This document shows, piece after piece, positions 8,897-17,604 of a stretch of 64,000 nt of DNA. The stretch is taken from the NCBI GenBank assembly GCA_028285545.1, contig JANQPA010000043.1, positions 62,001-126,000 on the forward strand. The letters are read 5' to 3'. Under the pieces are notes generated by a model that did not search any database, had not been told where the DNA came from, and saw nothing but the letters and a program-made list of their open reading frames with translations. The translations under genes and the position numbers were made by a program. This DNA is from Saprospiraceae bacterium. Lineage in GTDB: Bacteria > Bacteroidota > Bacteroidia > Chitinophagales > Saprospiraceae. Position 1 is the first letter of the stretch; each line of letters opens with the position of its first letter.

Positions 8897-10027
8897 TTAC
8901 CCTACTTTTCTTCCCTTCCACTCATACCTCTTCTTTACATTCGACAGTAAACCAACTATTGCAATGTACAGAATGTGATACGCTTGTGCATACCAAAAAG
9001 AATTCATTAAGTCCTTTCTCCCAAAAAAATGACTGGCTTGTTTTAGAAAAAAATAATCAGCAAGAGCTTTTGTACCCAACAGAATTACAAAAAGTATAAA
9101 TAAAGGCCATCCCAAAAATGGAATGAGCAAGGCAGATAAAATAATACTCCAGCAAAAAAAGAACACTACACTTAATATAGCTGTAATCTTCCACTCCTTA
9201 TACTGAGTAGATTTGGTCCCCCAACGAATTCGTTGATTGAGAAATGAGGAGAGATCAGACATAGCCGCAGTGCGAACACTTGCTTTCTGGTTTTTAAGAA
9301 AGGCAACCTGATTGGGATATTTTTGAACCACCTTCTGCATGAATAATATATCATCCCCTGAAGCTACATGATGGTTTCCTTCGTATCCATTTAATTCTTC
9401 AAACATATTTTTTGGGAAGGCTAGATTGGCTCCGTTACTACTATGCATAAAACCTCCAGATATTCCTGCTCCCGTTACCAACATCATCCCCATAAAATCG
9501 AGCGACTGAAATTTTTCAAACCCACTTTTTTCATTTTCAAAAACAACAGGCCCGGCTATAAATTTAATTTTGCCTTGTTCAAAACAAGCCACTATATAAT
9601 TTAACCAATCAGAGGGTACCTTGCAGTCGGCATCAGTTGTAACAATTAAAGTTCCCTTGGCTTTAGATATGCCTTTGGTAAGAGCCGCTTTTTTCCCTTT
9701 TTCATCGGAGCTCAGGTTAAGGATCTTCAAATTATTAAAGGCAACTTTTTGAGCTACTTCGATAGTCTGATCTGTTGAACGATCATTAACAAGAATAACT
9801 TCAAAAAGCTCTGTTGGATAATTTAATTGAATGATAGATTCAAGACAGGCCTGGATATTTTGCTCTTCATTTCTGGCTGCAATGATAATTGAAACATTTG
9901 TCTTAGGGCTAAAATATGGTGAAACTTTGAAAGAAGGAAACCTATTCCACCAATACAAATAATAAAAAATGATGGCTAGATAGGATAAGGAGAGAAGGAT
10001 AGTTAGGGAACTGAAAATTAATATCAT
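8897..10027 (-). CDS. Membrane family 2 glycosyltransferase
   Basis: A 376-residue protein with one N-terminal membrane helix (residues 5-27), a cytoplasmic GT-A domain and C-terminal membrane helices (about 275-340). The motifs SIIIAARNEEQNI, VNDRSTD, TDADC, GDDIL and QRIRW (the Q-x-x-R-W motif of processive enzymes) are all present, so it should be active. It resembles cellulose/poly-GlcNAc synthase-like enzymes, though such single genes in Bacteroidota often serve lipid or carotenoid glycosylation. The sugar and acceptor are unknown. It converges with prfC with a six-base gap, leaving no room for separate terminators. Confidence 0.85.
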   Translation of the reverse strand: MILIFSSLTILLSLSYLAIIFYYLYWWNRFPSFKVSPYFSPKTNVSIIIAARNEEQNIQACLESIIQLNYPTELFEVILVNDRSTDQTIEVAQKVAFNNLKILNLSSDEKGKKAALTKGISKAKGTLIVTTDADCKVPSDWLNYIVACFEQGKIKFIAGPVVFENEKSGFEKFQSLDFMGMMLVTGAGISGGFMHSSNGANLAFPKNMFEELNGYEGNHHVASGDDILFMQKVVQKYPNQVAFLKNQKASVRTAAMSDLSSFLNQRIRWGTKSTQYKEWKITAILSVVFFFCWSIILSALLIPFLGWPLFILFVILLGTKALADYFFLKQASHFFGRKDLMNSFWYAQAYHILYIAIVGLLSNVKKRYEWKGRKVG

Positions 10028-10269
10028 GGATTTTGGAAAAGAAGTAAGTGGAAGTAATGAAGTAAAATAGAAGTATAATAGAAATAAATTGTTTCTTTTT
10101 AATTAAATATAGCTCTTTTAAAATTTGCTTCAGGGACCTAAGACTTTAATACTTCAACATACTTCGCCCGATTGAGGTGGGCATACTTCTACCTTAATTC
10201 AATATAAATCAGCTAATTTTAAATCATTTACTTGAAATAAGGAAAATGGCTTATCATATAGCAAGTGGA

Positions 10270-10719
10270 TTATCCATTTTTGTTTTCCTCCCTTCTCTTT
10301 TCCAGCTCAGGCAATTCCAAGGGCTTGCTATCTAACTCCTCAAAATCTACAAACTCACCCTTTCGGCGCATCTCTTGTTCATTTCGTAGTTTTCCAACTC
10401 TTTTTCGAAAAAGCCCTCTTCCTAAAAGAAATCCAGTAACTAATGGGAAACCAAAAATAGAGAGTATAGTAGCTACAACTCCCAAAACAACATCTCTTTT
10501 GTAGAGTGCTATGACCCATTTGACAAAATTAACTACTCCTTTAAAGTCTACAATAAGGGCACCAATTAATAAAAGAGGTGAAATAAACCACAGTATTCTA
10601 AAAATAAAACGCGCTAGGAATAATAGAAAAACAAGACCCAAAACCATGGCTACAATACCAATGATTGTATTTATCGGGCTTCCCTGGTTATTATTAAATG
10701 GATTATTTTGATTAGCCAT
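10270..10719 (-). CDS. Small membrane protein of unknown function
   Basis: A 149-residue protein with an Asn/Gln-rich N-terminus, then hydrophobic segments at about residues 18-55 and 75-100, then a charged tail rich in Arg, Glu and Lys. I do not recognise a family. The tail (ELPELEKRREENKNG) should be cytoplasmic. It stands alone between the glycosyltransferase and the divergent TlpA gene. The 242-base gap downstream (10028-10269) holds nothing I can name. Confidence 0.65.
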   Translation of the reverse strand: MANQNNPFNNNQGSPINTIIGIVAMVLGLVFLLFLARFIFRILWFISPLLLIGALIVDFKGVVNFVKWVIALYKRDVVLGVVATILSIFGFPLVTGFLLGRGLFRKRVGKLRNEQEMRRKGEFVDFEELDSKPLELPELEKRREENKNG

Positions 10720-11008
10720 ATTCTTTATTTTAAGTAGAAGGTATAAAGTTAAAAGTAGAAGGACAAAACCTGTACATTAATTTAACCATTTTTACTATCA
10801 ATTTGTCCTCTTATTTATCAACAAAATAAATAGGGTAGAAAGTTTGTAATTTAAAAATCCCTTAGACCAGTGTTCAGACCTTTTTCGATGAAAAATGCAT
10901 TTTTTAAGGTAGAAAGTAGAAGGTAAAAGGTAGAAAGACAAATCCTTCTACCTTTTACTTTCTACTTTCTACTATGTTAAGATGTTTGAAAAATATAGGT
11001 TTAAATTA
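10720..11008. repeat. GTAGAAA heptamer words with fold-back, in a divergent spacer
   Basis: Words of the type GTAGAAG/GTATAAA/GTAGAAA begin at 10733. A dense array at 10909-10937 (GTAGAAA, GTAGAAG, GTAAAAG, GTAGAAA in heptamer register) is followed after seven bases by its near-perfect reverse complement at 10945-10972. The same words recur at 61696-61804. The 310-base gap contains no gene. Confidence 0.8.
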
Positions 11009-11016
11009 TAATTTTG
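10985..11016 (+). promoter_or_regulatory. Bacteroidota promoter of the TlpA-like gene
   Basis: TTTG (10985-10988) and TAATTTTG (11009-11016) are separated by 20 bases, an exact match to the consensus. The start ATG at 11030 is only 13 bases past the -7 element, so the transcript should have a very short leader. Confidence 0.75.
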
Positions 11017-11029
11017 AAGAAAAAAGACC

Positions 11030-12400
11030 ATGAATATCTCCAGAAGAATAGGAATGACTTTAATGTTTGGCTTTTGTTTGATGTTAGGAACTGTTGATGC
11101 TCAGGACATTAAAGTCAAGTGTATGATCTCAGGTTGTACGGATAATATCAAGCTTTTCGAATACAATGGATTCTTTTTTAAAGAAAGTCTTGCCGCCAAA
11201 AAATTAAACGAAGGTATTTTTGAGTTTACCCTTGCCAAAGAAAGCAGCCCTAGAGTTTATTTTATCGGCCCAGACAATCGAGACCTCAAACCAGTTATTC
11301 TTGGTTCTGAAAATTTGGTAACGGTTTCCGGCAAGTGTGGTAAAATGCGTGTAGCTCAAATATCTAACTCTAAAATAAACGAGCAGTTTGATGCCTTAAA
11401 AAAAGATATAGGCAATCTGCGCTCTACAACTATTAAATTGACTCGTAAATTAAGAATGGAGGGTACCCAGGAAGGCCGCCAAAAAATCATGGACGAAATG
11501 CTGGTTCTGGATGAAAGAAAAGTAAACCTTCTGGATTCTCTTAAAGAAGTAAACCCATTTTTTGCCAAAACTGTGGCCTTAAATACCTACCTAAGTTATT
11601 ATAATAATCAAGGAGATTATAAAACGGAAATCCTCTATTTTGCTCATGAATATTTTGCTTTTGCCAATTTTAAGGAGGAGGGCTATAATTATCTTCCTTG
11701 GTTGTCTGATGCAGTAAGAACTTATACCCAGACCCTCGCCAGAGTAGGTCTTGATGAAGGATCACAACAGCGCATCTTGCAGCAACTGGTTCGTCGTTTT
11801 CCTGAAGGTGGTAAAGCTCGTCAATTGGCTTTAGCAGGAATTATCCAAGCCTTCCAAGGAGAGAAAAACAGTAATTTCCTGCATTTTGGTGAGCTGTTTA
11901 TCAAAGAGAATGGTGAAAATGAACCTGAAGTGGCTGCCAATTTAAAAGAAAGTATTGATAAAGAACGTAGTTTTATGATGGGAGGCGTAGCTCCAGATTT
12001 TTCTCAAAATGATCCTGAAGGAACCAGCATAAGCCTTAGTGACCTGAGAGGGAAAGTGGTATTAGTGGATTTCTGGGCAAGTTGGTGTGGACCTTGTCGT
12101 AGAGAGAATCCCAACGTTGTCAGAATGTATGAAAAGTATAAAGATAAAGGATTCGAAATCCTGGGCGTCAGCCTGGATCGAAATAAAGAAAAGTGGCTAC
12201 AAGCTATAGACCAGGATGGGCTGGAATGGCTTCATGTCAGTGACCTGAAAGGCTGGCAAAATGAAGTAGCTAAGCAATATGGTGTTTCTTCAGTCCCACA
12301 GACTTTTCTTCTAGATGCTGAAGGTAAAATAATAGGAAAAAACCTTCGCGGCCAACGCCTGATTAATAAGCTGGCTCAGCTATTTGAAGGAACTGAATAA
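11030..12400 (+). CDS. Exported TlpA-type thiol:disulfide protein with DUF4369-like N-terminus
   Basis: A 456-residue protein. A signal peptide (residues 1-24, ending GTVDAQ) is followed by a beta-rich DUF4369-like region (about 25-130), a helical middle and a C-terminal thioredoxin fold (about 315-450) with FWASWCGPCRRENP. The CGPC cysteines are near residues 353 and 356, and the cis-proline region is VSSVPQTF. It should reduce disulfides or support redox chemistry in the periplasm. Such proteins are typical of Bacteroidota. It has its own promoter and ends in a convergent spacer filled by an octamer array. Confidence 0.9.
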   Translation: MNISRRIGMTLMFGFCLMLGTVDAQDIKVKCMISGCTDNIKLFEYNGFFFKESLAAKKLNEGIFEFTLAKESSPRVYFIGPDNRDLKPVILGSENLVTVSGKCGKMRVAQISNSKINEQFDALKKDIGNLRSTTIKLTRKLRMEGTQEGRQKIMDEMLVLDERKVNLLDSLKEVNPFFAKTVALNTYLSYYNNQGDYKTEILYFAHEYFAFANFKEEGYNYLPWLSDAVRTYTQTLARVGLDEGSQQRILQQLVRRFPEGGKARQLALAGIIQAFQGEKNSNFLHFGELFIKENGENEPEVAANLKESIDKERSFMMGGVAPDFSQNDPEGTSISLSDLRGKVVLVDFWASWCGPCRRENPNVVRMYEKYKDKGFEILGVSLDRNKEKWLQAIDQDGLEWLHVSDLKGWQNEVAKQYGVSSVPQTFLLDAEGKIIGKNLRGQRLINKLAQLFEGTE

Positions 12401-12404
12401 TTTT

Positions 12405-12501
12405 AGATGTGCAGATGTGCAGATGTGCAGATGTGCAGATGTGCAGATGTGCAGATTTTGTTTCCAATTTGCACATCTACACATCTACTAATTTGCTCAT
12501 C
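12405..12501. repeat. Octamer word array GATGTGCA with reverse-complement arm
   Basis: AGATGTGC is repeated six times without error at 12405-12452. After a short T-rich spacer, 12466-12501 reads, on the other strand, as the octamers GATGAGCA, AATTAGTA, GATGTGTA and GATGTGCA. The right arm runs into the stop codon of the convergent NhaC gene, and the left arm starts five bases after the TlpA stop. The same word set recurs at 42304-42359, 52736-52779 and 55016-55075. It could act as a bidirectional 3'-end structure. Confidence 0.9.
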
Positions 12502-14071
12502 AAAGGAAGCCAATTACTAAATACATAAGCGCGGTCAAACCTCCTGCTATCATAGCATAGGGCAGCTGGGTTTTTACATGATCAATGTGATCACTAGCTG
12601 AGGCCATAGATGATAATATACTGGTATCCGAAATAGGAGAGCAGTGATCGCCAAATACTCCACCTCCTAGTGCTGCCGCGATGGTTAAATATACATTAGC
12701 TTCCATACTTTGGGCCATTGGCACCGCAATGGCTATCATAATAGCAAAAGTACCCCAGGATGTTCCTGTTGAAAAGGCAATAAAACAGCTGACCAAAAAG
12801 ACGATGAATGGAACCAGATTGGGGGAAAGCCAGGTTTTGGCTACATCCGCAACATATTGCCCCGTCCCCATTTCTTTACAAACCGCTCCTATCGCGAATG
12901 CCATAAGCATAAGTAAGGCAAGTGGCATCATTCCTGAAATGCCTTTTAGAGTTAAATCTACCATCTCCTTGGCTTTCATAATTTTTTGCACGCTATACAA
13001 AAGCATGGAACCAAGAATGGCAGCAATTACAGCTACCAATACAGATGTGGATCCAGAACCCTGGCCAATAGCATAAAAGATTTTGTCAAAGGTGCCCGCA
13101 TCAGGTCTGTTTTCTAAAGCAGCTGCCCAGCCAGTATAAGCCAGCATAATAGGCATCAACAATACCATGATGGCAATAGGGATGATCATGTTAAAAGCTC
13201 TTGGTTTTACTCCTTCTTTTGCTTCTACATCAGTAAGTTCATCCGTAACCATTGGTACCGCATCATCGGCCATTAATTTGCCTTCCTCTTTGGCTCGCCG
13301 TTCAGCCTTGGCCATGGGCCCGAAATCTTTTTTGGAAAAAATAACGATTAAAACTCCTATCAAAGCCAGCATAGGGTAAAAATTATAGCCCATCGCTCGG
13401 AACATGGTTGCAAAGGGATCATTAAATCCCTCATTAATTAGCAAGGCCATGATGAAGGCTCCCCAACCATTAAAAGGAATTAGAATACTTGCAGGAGCTG
13501 AACTGGAATCAGCAATATAAGCCAGCTTTTCTCTAGGAATTTTTAGTCGGTCAAATATTGGACGATATAATGTCCCTACAGTGAGTACTGATATACTGGA
13601 TTCAACAAAGATTAAAACCCCTGTCAACCAGGCAAAAAACTGAATGATCACCCGGTTACTACCCGGTTTTTTATTTTCATATTTTGATAAAATTCGATTA
13701 ACTAATAAAATAAAGCCTTCTACACCACCAGAGCGTTGAATAAAAATAATCAGGGCCCCAACCAGTGCCGAAAACATGATGGTTCGAGTGTTGCCCTTAT
13801 CCTGGAACACATCTACCAGTGCAGCAATGGTATTTAAAGAACCCTCCCACAAGAGACTGGGCAACAAAAGAAGACCCTCCCCAAAACTGAGCTGACTTAA
13901 ACCAGCTCCTATATCACTTATCCTTTCAATTCCCAGGATGTCAAACATGGTTACTGCTACCCAGGCTAGCCAAATACCAAATAAAAGAGAAACAAATACC
14001 TGCTTGGTACGAATAGCCAGAATAATAGCAATTACTGGCGGAATAAGTGATAAAAACCCAAAATCTTGCAT
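12500..14071 (-). CDS. NhaC-family Na+/H+ antiporter
   Basis: A 523-residue multi-spanning inner-membrane protein of the NhaC/ion-transporter superfamily. Characteristic parts are FFAWLTGVLIFVESSISVLTVG, DSSSAPASILIPFNGWGAF and SFIAFSTGTSWGTFAIMIAIAVP, and the late motif GGGVFGDHCSPISDTSILSS is typical. It probably exchanges sodium (or an organic substrate) for protons. It starts 11 bases after the dacB-like gene on the same strand, so the two are likely co-transcribed. Its stop lies inside the octamer array. Confidence 0.88.
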   Translation of the reverse strand: MQDFGFLSLIPPVIAIILAIRTKQVFVSLLFGIWLAWVAVTMFDILGIERISDIGAGLSQLSFGEGLLLLPSLLWEGSLNTIAALVDVFQDKGNTRTIMFSALVGALIIFIQRSGGVEGFILLVNRILSKYENKKPGSNRVIIQFFAWLTGVLIFVESSISVLTVGTLYRPIFDRLKIPREKLAYIADSSSAPASILIPFNGWGAFIMALLINEGFNDPFATMFRAMGYNFYPMLALIGVLIVIFSKKDFGPMAKAERRAKEEGKLMADDAVPMVTDELTDVEAKEGVKPRAFNMIIPIAIMVLLMPIMLAYTGWAAALENRPDAGTFDKIFYAIGQGSGSTSVLVAVIAAILGSMLLYSVQKIMKAKEMVDLTLKGISGMMPLALLMLMAFAIGAVCKEMGTGQYVADVAKTWLSPNLVPFIVFLVSCFIAFSTGTSWGTFAIMIAIAVPMAQSMEANVYLTIAAALGGGVFGDHCSPISDTSILSSMASASDHIDHVKTQLPYAMIAGGLTALMYLVIGFL

Positions 14072-14082
14072 GTTCTAATTTA

Positions 14083-15414
14083 TTAAATGTTATCTCTGAT
14101 CCACTCTAAAACCTTCTGCATTTCCTCTTTTATAGGAGTCGAACCACTAATATAGTTATTGTTCATGAAGCTAAAAATTAGTATTCGCCCAGATTTGGTT
14201 TTTAAATAACCACTAAGGCAGTGTTTTCCACTAAGGGTACCCGTTTTTGCAAATACATAGGGTGGATCACCAGAATACCAACTTTTTATTGTCCCTGACT
14301 TACCACCCGCCGGTAAAAGACTAAATAATCGTTCTTGAGGAACCTTTTCATATATGAGCTCTAGTAAGCGAATAATACTGAGTGGCGTCATTTGATTATA
14401 CCGGGATAAGCCAGATCCATCTCTCCAGGCTGGTGGATGAGGTAAAGAGGACAACAAGCTGTCTTTTACATATTGAATTGCTTTAGAGGTATTGAGCTCA
14501 CCGAAAAGCCGGTCACTGACCATGAGCATCAATTGTTCTGCTATAAAATTGTCACTATCCTGTAACAATCGTCGATAAAGAGTGTCTGGGAATGGTATGC
14601 TCAGGGTACCTTGCACAACTTGGGGTTTGCCCTCATAGTAGCCTACCTCTTTTTTTAAAGTATCAGATAATAATTTTATGACCATTTCTCTGCTTTGCCG
14701 AAAGGGGATGTCTCTTTCTAAATTTTGTTTACCAAGGCGAGTACTATCGATCAAGAACCAATCCTTTTGCTCCTGCCGCCCCAAATAAAAAGATTCTGTA
14801 GGGAAGGTGTCTCGTAATGACTTTTTAAATAGGGGAGGATTCATACTTAAAGGGGTGCTGTCATTTTTTATAAAGCGAACCACATTACCAAATAGCGGTA
14901 GGGCCGATTTTTCAGGCTGATAGTAGTAAGAATAATCATCCCAGGCCCAGCCGGCCCCGAATCGTTTGTCCTTAAAATTGTAGTCTGAATAATACAATTT
15001 TCCATTGCCTGATTTTAATAATTCTAAACCCTGATGCCATTGATCAAAATCCGGATGTAACAATAGAGGGTTACCAGTACCCCAAAAAATTAAACTGTCT
15101 CCCGAAAAACCAAAATTCAAAACCGGTAGCTGGTCCTGAAGAACATTTAAAGCGGCATAAAATGTGAAAAGTTTTGTATTGGAGGCCGGAGTGTAATATT
15201 TATTGGCTTCTTGTTCAAATAGTATTTTTTTTTCCTGAGGGTCATAAAGTGCAAATCCGGTAAATATTTTAGAAAAAACAGCCGAACTATTTATTTGATC
15301 AGCTATTGTTTTCTGATCTTTTTTGGAAAAAAATTGGGTGGAGCCACATGAATTTATGAGTAATAAACCAAATAAAAATAAGCTAAGGGTTCCAGGTCGC
15401 CAGGATTGCTTCAT
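14083..15414 (-). CDS. dacB: D-alanyl-D-alanine carboxypeptidase/endopeptidase, PBP4 (peptidase S13) family, lipoprotein
   Basis: A 443-residue protein with a lipoprotein signal (LLINSC, Cys 23), so it should be membrane-anchored in the periplasm. The three active-site motifs are intact: SNTK (Ser78, Lys81), SDN in LLQDSDNFIAEQ, and KTG in FAKTGTLSG. It trims or cleaves peptidoglycan cross-links. It is shorter than E. coli DacB (477 residues) but keeps the DGSGLSRYN segment. It is divergent from the GH3C/beta-lactamase gene with a 73-base gap, and leads an operon with nhaC. Confidence 0.9.
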   Translation of the reverse strand: MKQSWRPGTLSLFLFGLLLINSCGSTQFFSKKDQKTIADQINSSAVFSKIFTGFALYDPQEKKILFEQEANKYYTPASNTKLFTFYAALNVLQDQLPVLNFGFSGDSLIFWGTGNPLLLHPDFDQWHQGLELLKSGNGKLYYSDYNFKDKRFGAGWAWDDYSYYYQPEKSALPLFGNVVRFIKNDSTPLSMNPPLFKKSLRDTFPTESFYLGRQEQKDWFLIDSTRLGKQNLERDIPFRQSREMVIKLLSDTLKKEVGYYEGKPQVVQGTLSIPFPDTLYRRLLQDSDNFIAEQLMLMVSDRLFGELNTSKAIQYVKDSLLSSLPHPPAWRDGSGLSRYNQMTPLSIIRLLELIYEKVPQERLFSLLPAGGKSGTIKSWYSGDPPYVFAKTGTLSGKHCLSGYLKTKSGRILIFSFMNNNYISGSTPIKEEMQKVLEWIRDNI

Positions 15415-15434
15415 AAAAAAGGAAAATTTTATTT

Positions 15435-15442
15435 TAATTTTG
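15435..15442 (+). promoter_or_regulatory. Possible -7 element for the GH3C/beta-lactamase gene
   Basis: TAATTTTG fits TAnnTTTG, 45 bases before the chosen start at 15488. No matching -33 TTTG is evident. It supports the start choice, because the longer upstream reading would put the promoter inside the coding region. Confidence 0.4.
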
Positions 15443-15487
15443 TTTAGGCTTGTAATTCATTTTCTCACAGAAAAATACAAAAAGCCC

Positions 15488-17398
15488 ATGAGCTGCAAAA
15501 TACTTCCAATTTTAGCATTTTTCTTTTTTACCCTGAATCTTTGGGCACAGAAACCTGCTGATCGATATAGGTTTGAGCAGGCTGATGTTTACAACAAAAA
15601 TCAATCATCCTCTAATAAGAAGGAGCTTACCAGGTTTGAAAAAGTGAATCGGGATCTGGTCCTTATTCGCAATGAAAATAGCATTATTCCAATAAAGGGA
15701 TTGGTATCTAAACGCATTGCCTATATAAGTATTGGATTGCCCAAGAATTCTGAATTTGAACGAACGCTAAAAAAATATACCAAAATCGATCGTGTGGATC
15801 TCCCTGTTGCCGGTGATGGAAAAGCTGCGGTAGAATGGGCTCAAAGCTTGAAGGAACGATACAATTTATTTATCATAGGAATAGAAGATCGAGCCAACCA
15901 GCAAAAAGCCTACCTGAAACAACATTTTGCTATCAATGCCATTATTAAAGAATTTTCAAATATCTGTGTCACCTTTGGTGGAGGTCAGATTTTTCAATAC
16001 TTGCCTACCTTAAAAGAATCCGGTGCTTTGATTATTACACCTGATGAGTTTGAGTACAGCGAATCAGTAGCGGCTCAAGCTACTTTTGGAGCACTCCCCA
16101 TAACTGGACAACTTACCAGAAACTTGGGAGGGGGAATTGAAGCAGGAATGGGGCTCTCAAGTCAAAGCGATTCTCTATTGAAATATACTTCTCCTTCGAT
16201 GGCAGGAATGAATGCAGATCTTCTAAAGGATAGCATAAAAGCAATTGTAGAAGAAGGAATTGAAGCAAGGGCTTATCCCGGTGCCCAGGTTCTGGTAGCC
16301 AGAAAAGGACAGGTTATTTACCATAAAACATTTGGCTTTCATACCTATGATAGTCTTAGGCAGGTCGAACAGGAGGATGTTTATGATTTTGCTTCTGTAA
16401 CCAAGGTGAGTAGTGCTCTACCTGCCTTAATGAAGCTTTATGGGGAAGGTCATTTTGATTTGGATGCTCCTTTGGTTCAATATTTTCCCAAATTTAAAAA
16501 ATCCAACAAAGCAGACCTCTCTTTTAGATCTATGTTGGCTCATAATGCCAAGCTTATGCCCTGGATACCCTATTGGCGTAATACCGTCAAAGAAGATGGA
16601 CAATTTAAGCCCAGAACATTTAATAGGGATTCGAGCAAGCAGTATTCCGTTCGGGTACTGGAAAATTTATGGCTCCATAAAAATTATCGCAAAAAGATGT
16701 TTAAAGCCATCAAGAAATCCCCACTAAATGATGAACCTGGATTTGTTTATTCTGGCTTATTGTTTTATTTGTTACCAGATATTGTAGCTGATTTGAGTAA
16801 GCAAGATTTTGAAACCCATATTAAAAATAATATATACCGCCCCATAGGTGCCTATTCAATTACTTATAATGCCTATAAACATTATCCATTAGAAAAAATT
16901 ATTCCAACAGAGCGGGATACCTTTTTCCGAATGGCACAATTACATGGTACCGTTCATGATGAAGGTGCTGCAATGATGGGAGGTGTTTCCAGTAATGCAG
17001 GCCTTTTCGGTACGGCCAATGATTTGGCTAAACTTTTTCAAATGTATATGAATTATGGCCAATATGGGGGAGAACAGATTATTCCAAGAAAAGCGGTTAA
17101 GGAGTTTACTAAGTGTCAGTTTTGTGCAGAAGATAATCATCGCGGATTAGGCTTTGACAAACCACAACCCTTTAATCCGGACAGTAGATATACTGCTCTT
17201 TCTGCAAGTCCGGATAGTTTTGGCCATTCCGGATATACGGGGACCTTCGTTTGGGCAGATCCTCAAGAGGAATTGATTCTCATCTTTTTTTCTAATCGGG
17301 TATACCCCACTCGAGATAATCGAAAGCTATACGAAATGAACATCCGCCCTAGATTGCACCAAGCTGTTTATGATGCCATTTTAAAAGATAAAAATTAA
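15488..17398 (+). CDS. Exported serine hydrolase: GH3 C-terminal-like domain fused to a class C beta-lactamase domain
   Basis: The start at 15488 gives a 636-residue protein with a clear signal peptide (MSCKILPILAFFFFTLNLWA). The open frame extends to 15323 but overlaps the divergent dacB. Residues about 50-235 resemble the C-terminal domain of family 3 glycoside hydrolases (LVLIRNENSIIPI, AQATFGALPITG). Residues about 255-630 are a beta-lactamase/transpeptidase-like domain with FASVTKVSS (S-x-x-K) and FGHSGYTGT (H-S-G in place of K-T-G). The second motif region reads VYSGLLFYLL, where relatives usually have YSD or YSN. The catalytic GH3 barrel usually found in such fusions is absent. It is likely to act on peptidoglycan fragments. 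Confidence 0.82.
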   Translation: MSCKILPILAFFFFTLNLWAQKPADRYRFEQADVYNKNQSSSNKKELTRFEKVNRDLVLIRNENSIIPIKGLVSKRIAYISIGLPKNSEFERTLKKYTKIDRVDLPVAGDGKAAVEWAQSLKERYNLFIIGIEDRANQQKAYLKQHFAINAIIKEFSNICVTFGGGQIFQYLPTLKESGALIITPDEFEYSESVAAQATFGALPITGQLTRNLGGGIEAGMGLSSQSDSLLKYTSPSMAGMNADLLKDSIKAIVEEGIEARAYPGAQVLVARKGQVIYHKTFGFHTYDSLRQVEQEDVYDFASVTKVSSALPALMKLYGEGHFDLDAPLVQYFPKFKKSNKADLSFRSMLAHNAKLMPWIPYWRNTVKEDGQFKPRTFNRDSSKQYSVRVLENLWLHKNYRKKMFKAIKKSPLNDEPGFVYSGLLFYLLPDIVADLSKQDFETHIKNNIYRPIGAYSITYNAYKHYPLEKIIPTERDTFFRMAQLHGTVHDEGAAMMGGVSSNAGLFGTANDLAKLFQMYMNYGQYGGEQIIPRKAVKEFTKCQFCAEDNHRGLGFDKPQPFNPDSRYTALSASPDSFGHSGYTGTFVWADPQEELILIFFSNRVYPTRDNRKLYEMNIRPRLHQAVYDAILKDKN

Positions 17399-17402
17399 AA
17401 AA

Positions 17403-17432
17403 GGCCGGTTGGCTTTTTACGAGCCTCCGGCC
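17403..17432 (+). terminator. Hairpin after the GH3C/beta-lactamase gene
   Basis: GGCCGG (17403-17408) pairs with CCGGCC (17427-17432), with an inner GGCT/AGCC stem (17411-17414 / 17422-17425). It starts five bases after the stop. There is no strong T run, so it may be a weak or Rho-assisted terminator. The rest of the spacer up to 17604 shows nothing else. Confidence 0.5.
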
Positions 17433-17604
17433 ATAATTCTCACAAACCTTGGTTTTTTGGGATTACCCAATCGCTATTCTATTCCTTAGTCATAGGGAAA
17501 ATTTAAAAGTCAACAACTACAAGGAATAGATGAAATTAAGTCATTTCAGCATGAAAAAAAACTCAAATAAATAAGCTTCCCATAAATCATTCAAAATTTG
17601 TCAT

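Noticed and set aside
15323-15487. A 55-codon N-terminal extension of the GH3C/beta-lactamase gene
   Set aside because: It overlaps the divergent dacB by 92 bases and hides the clear signal peptide that starts at 15488.
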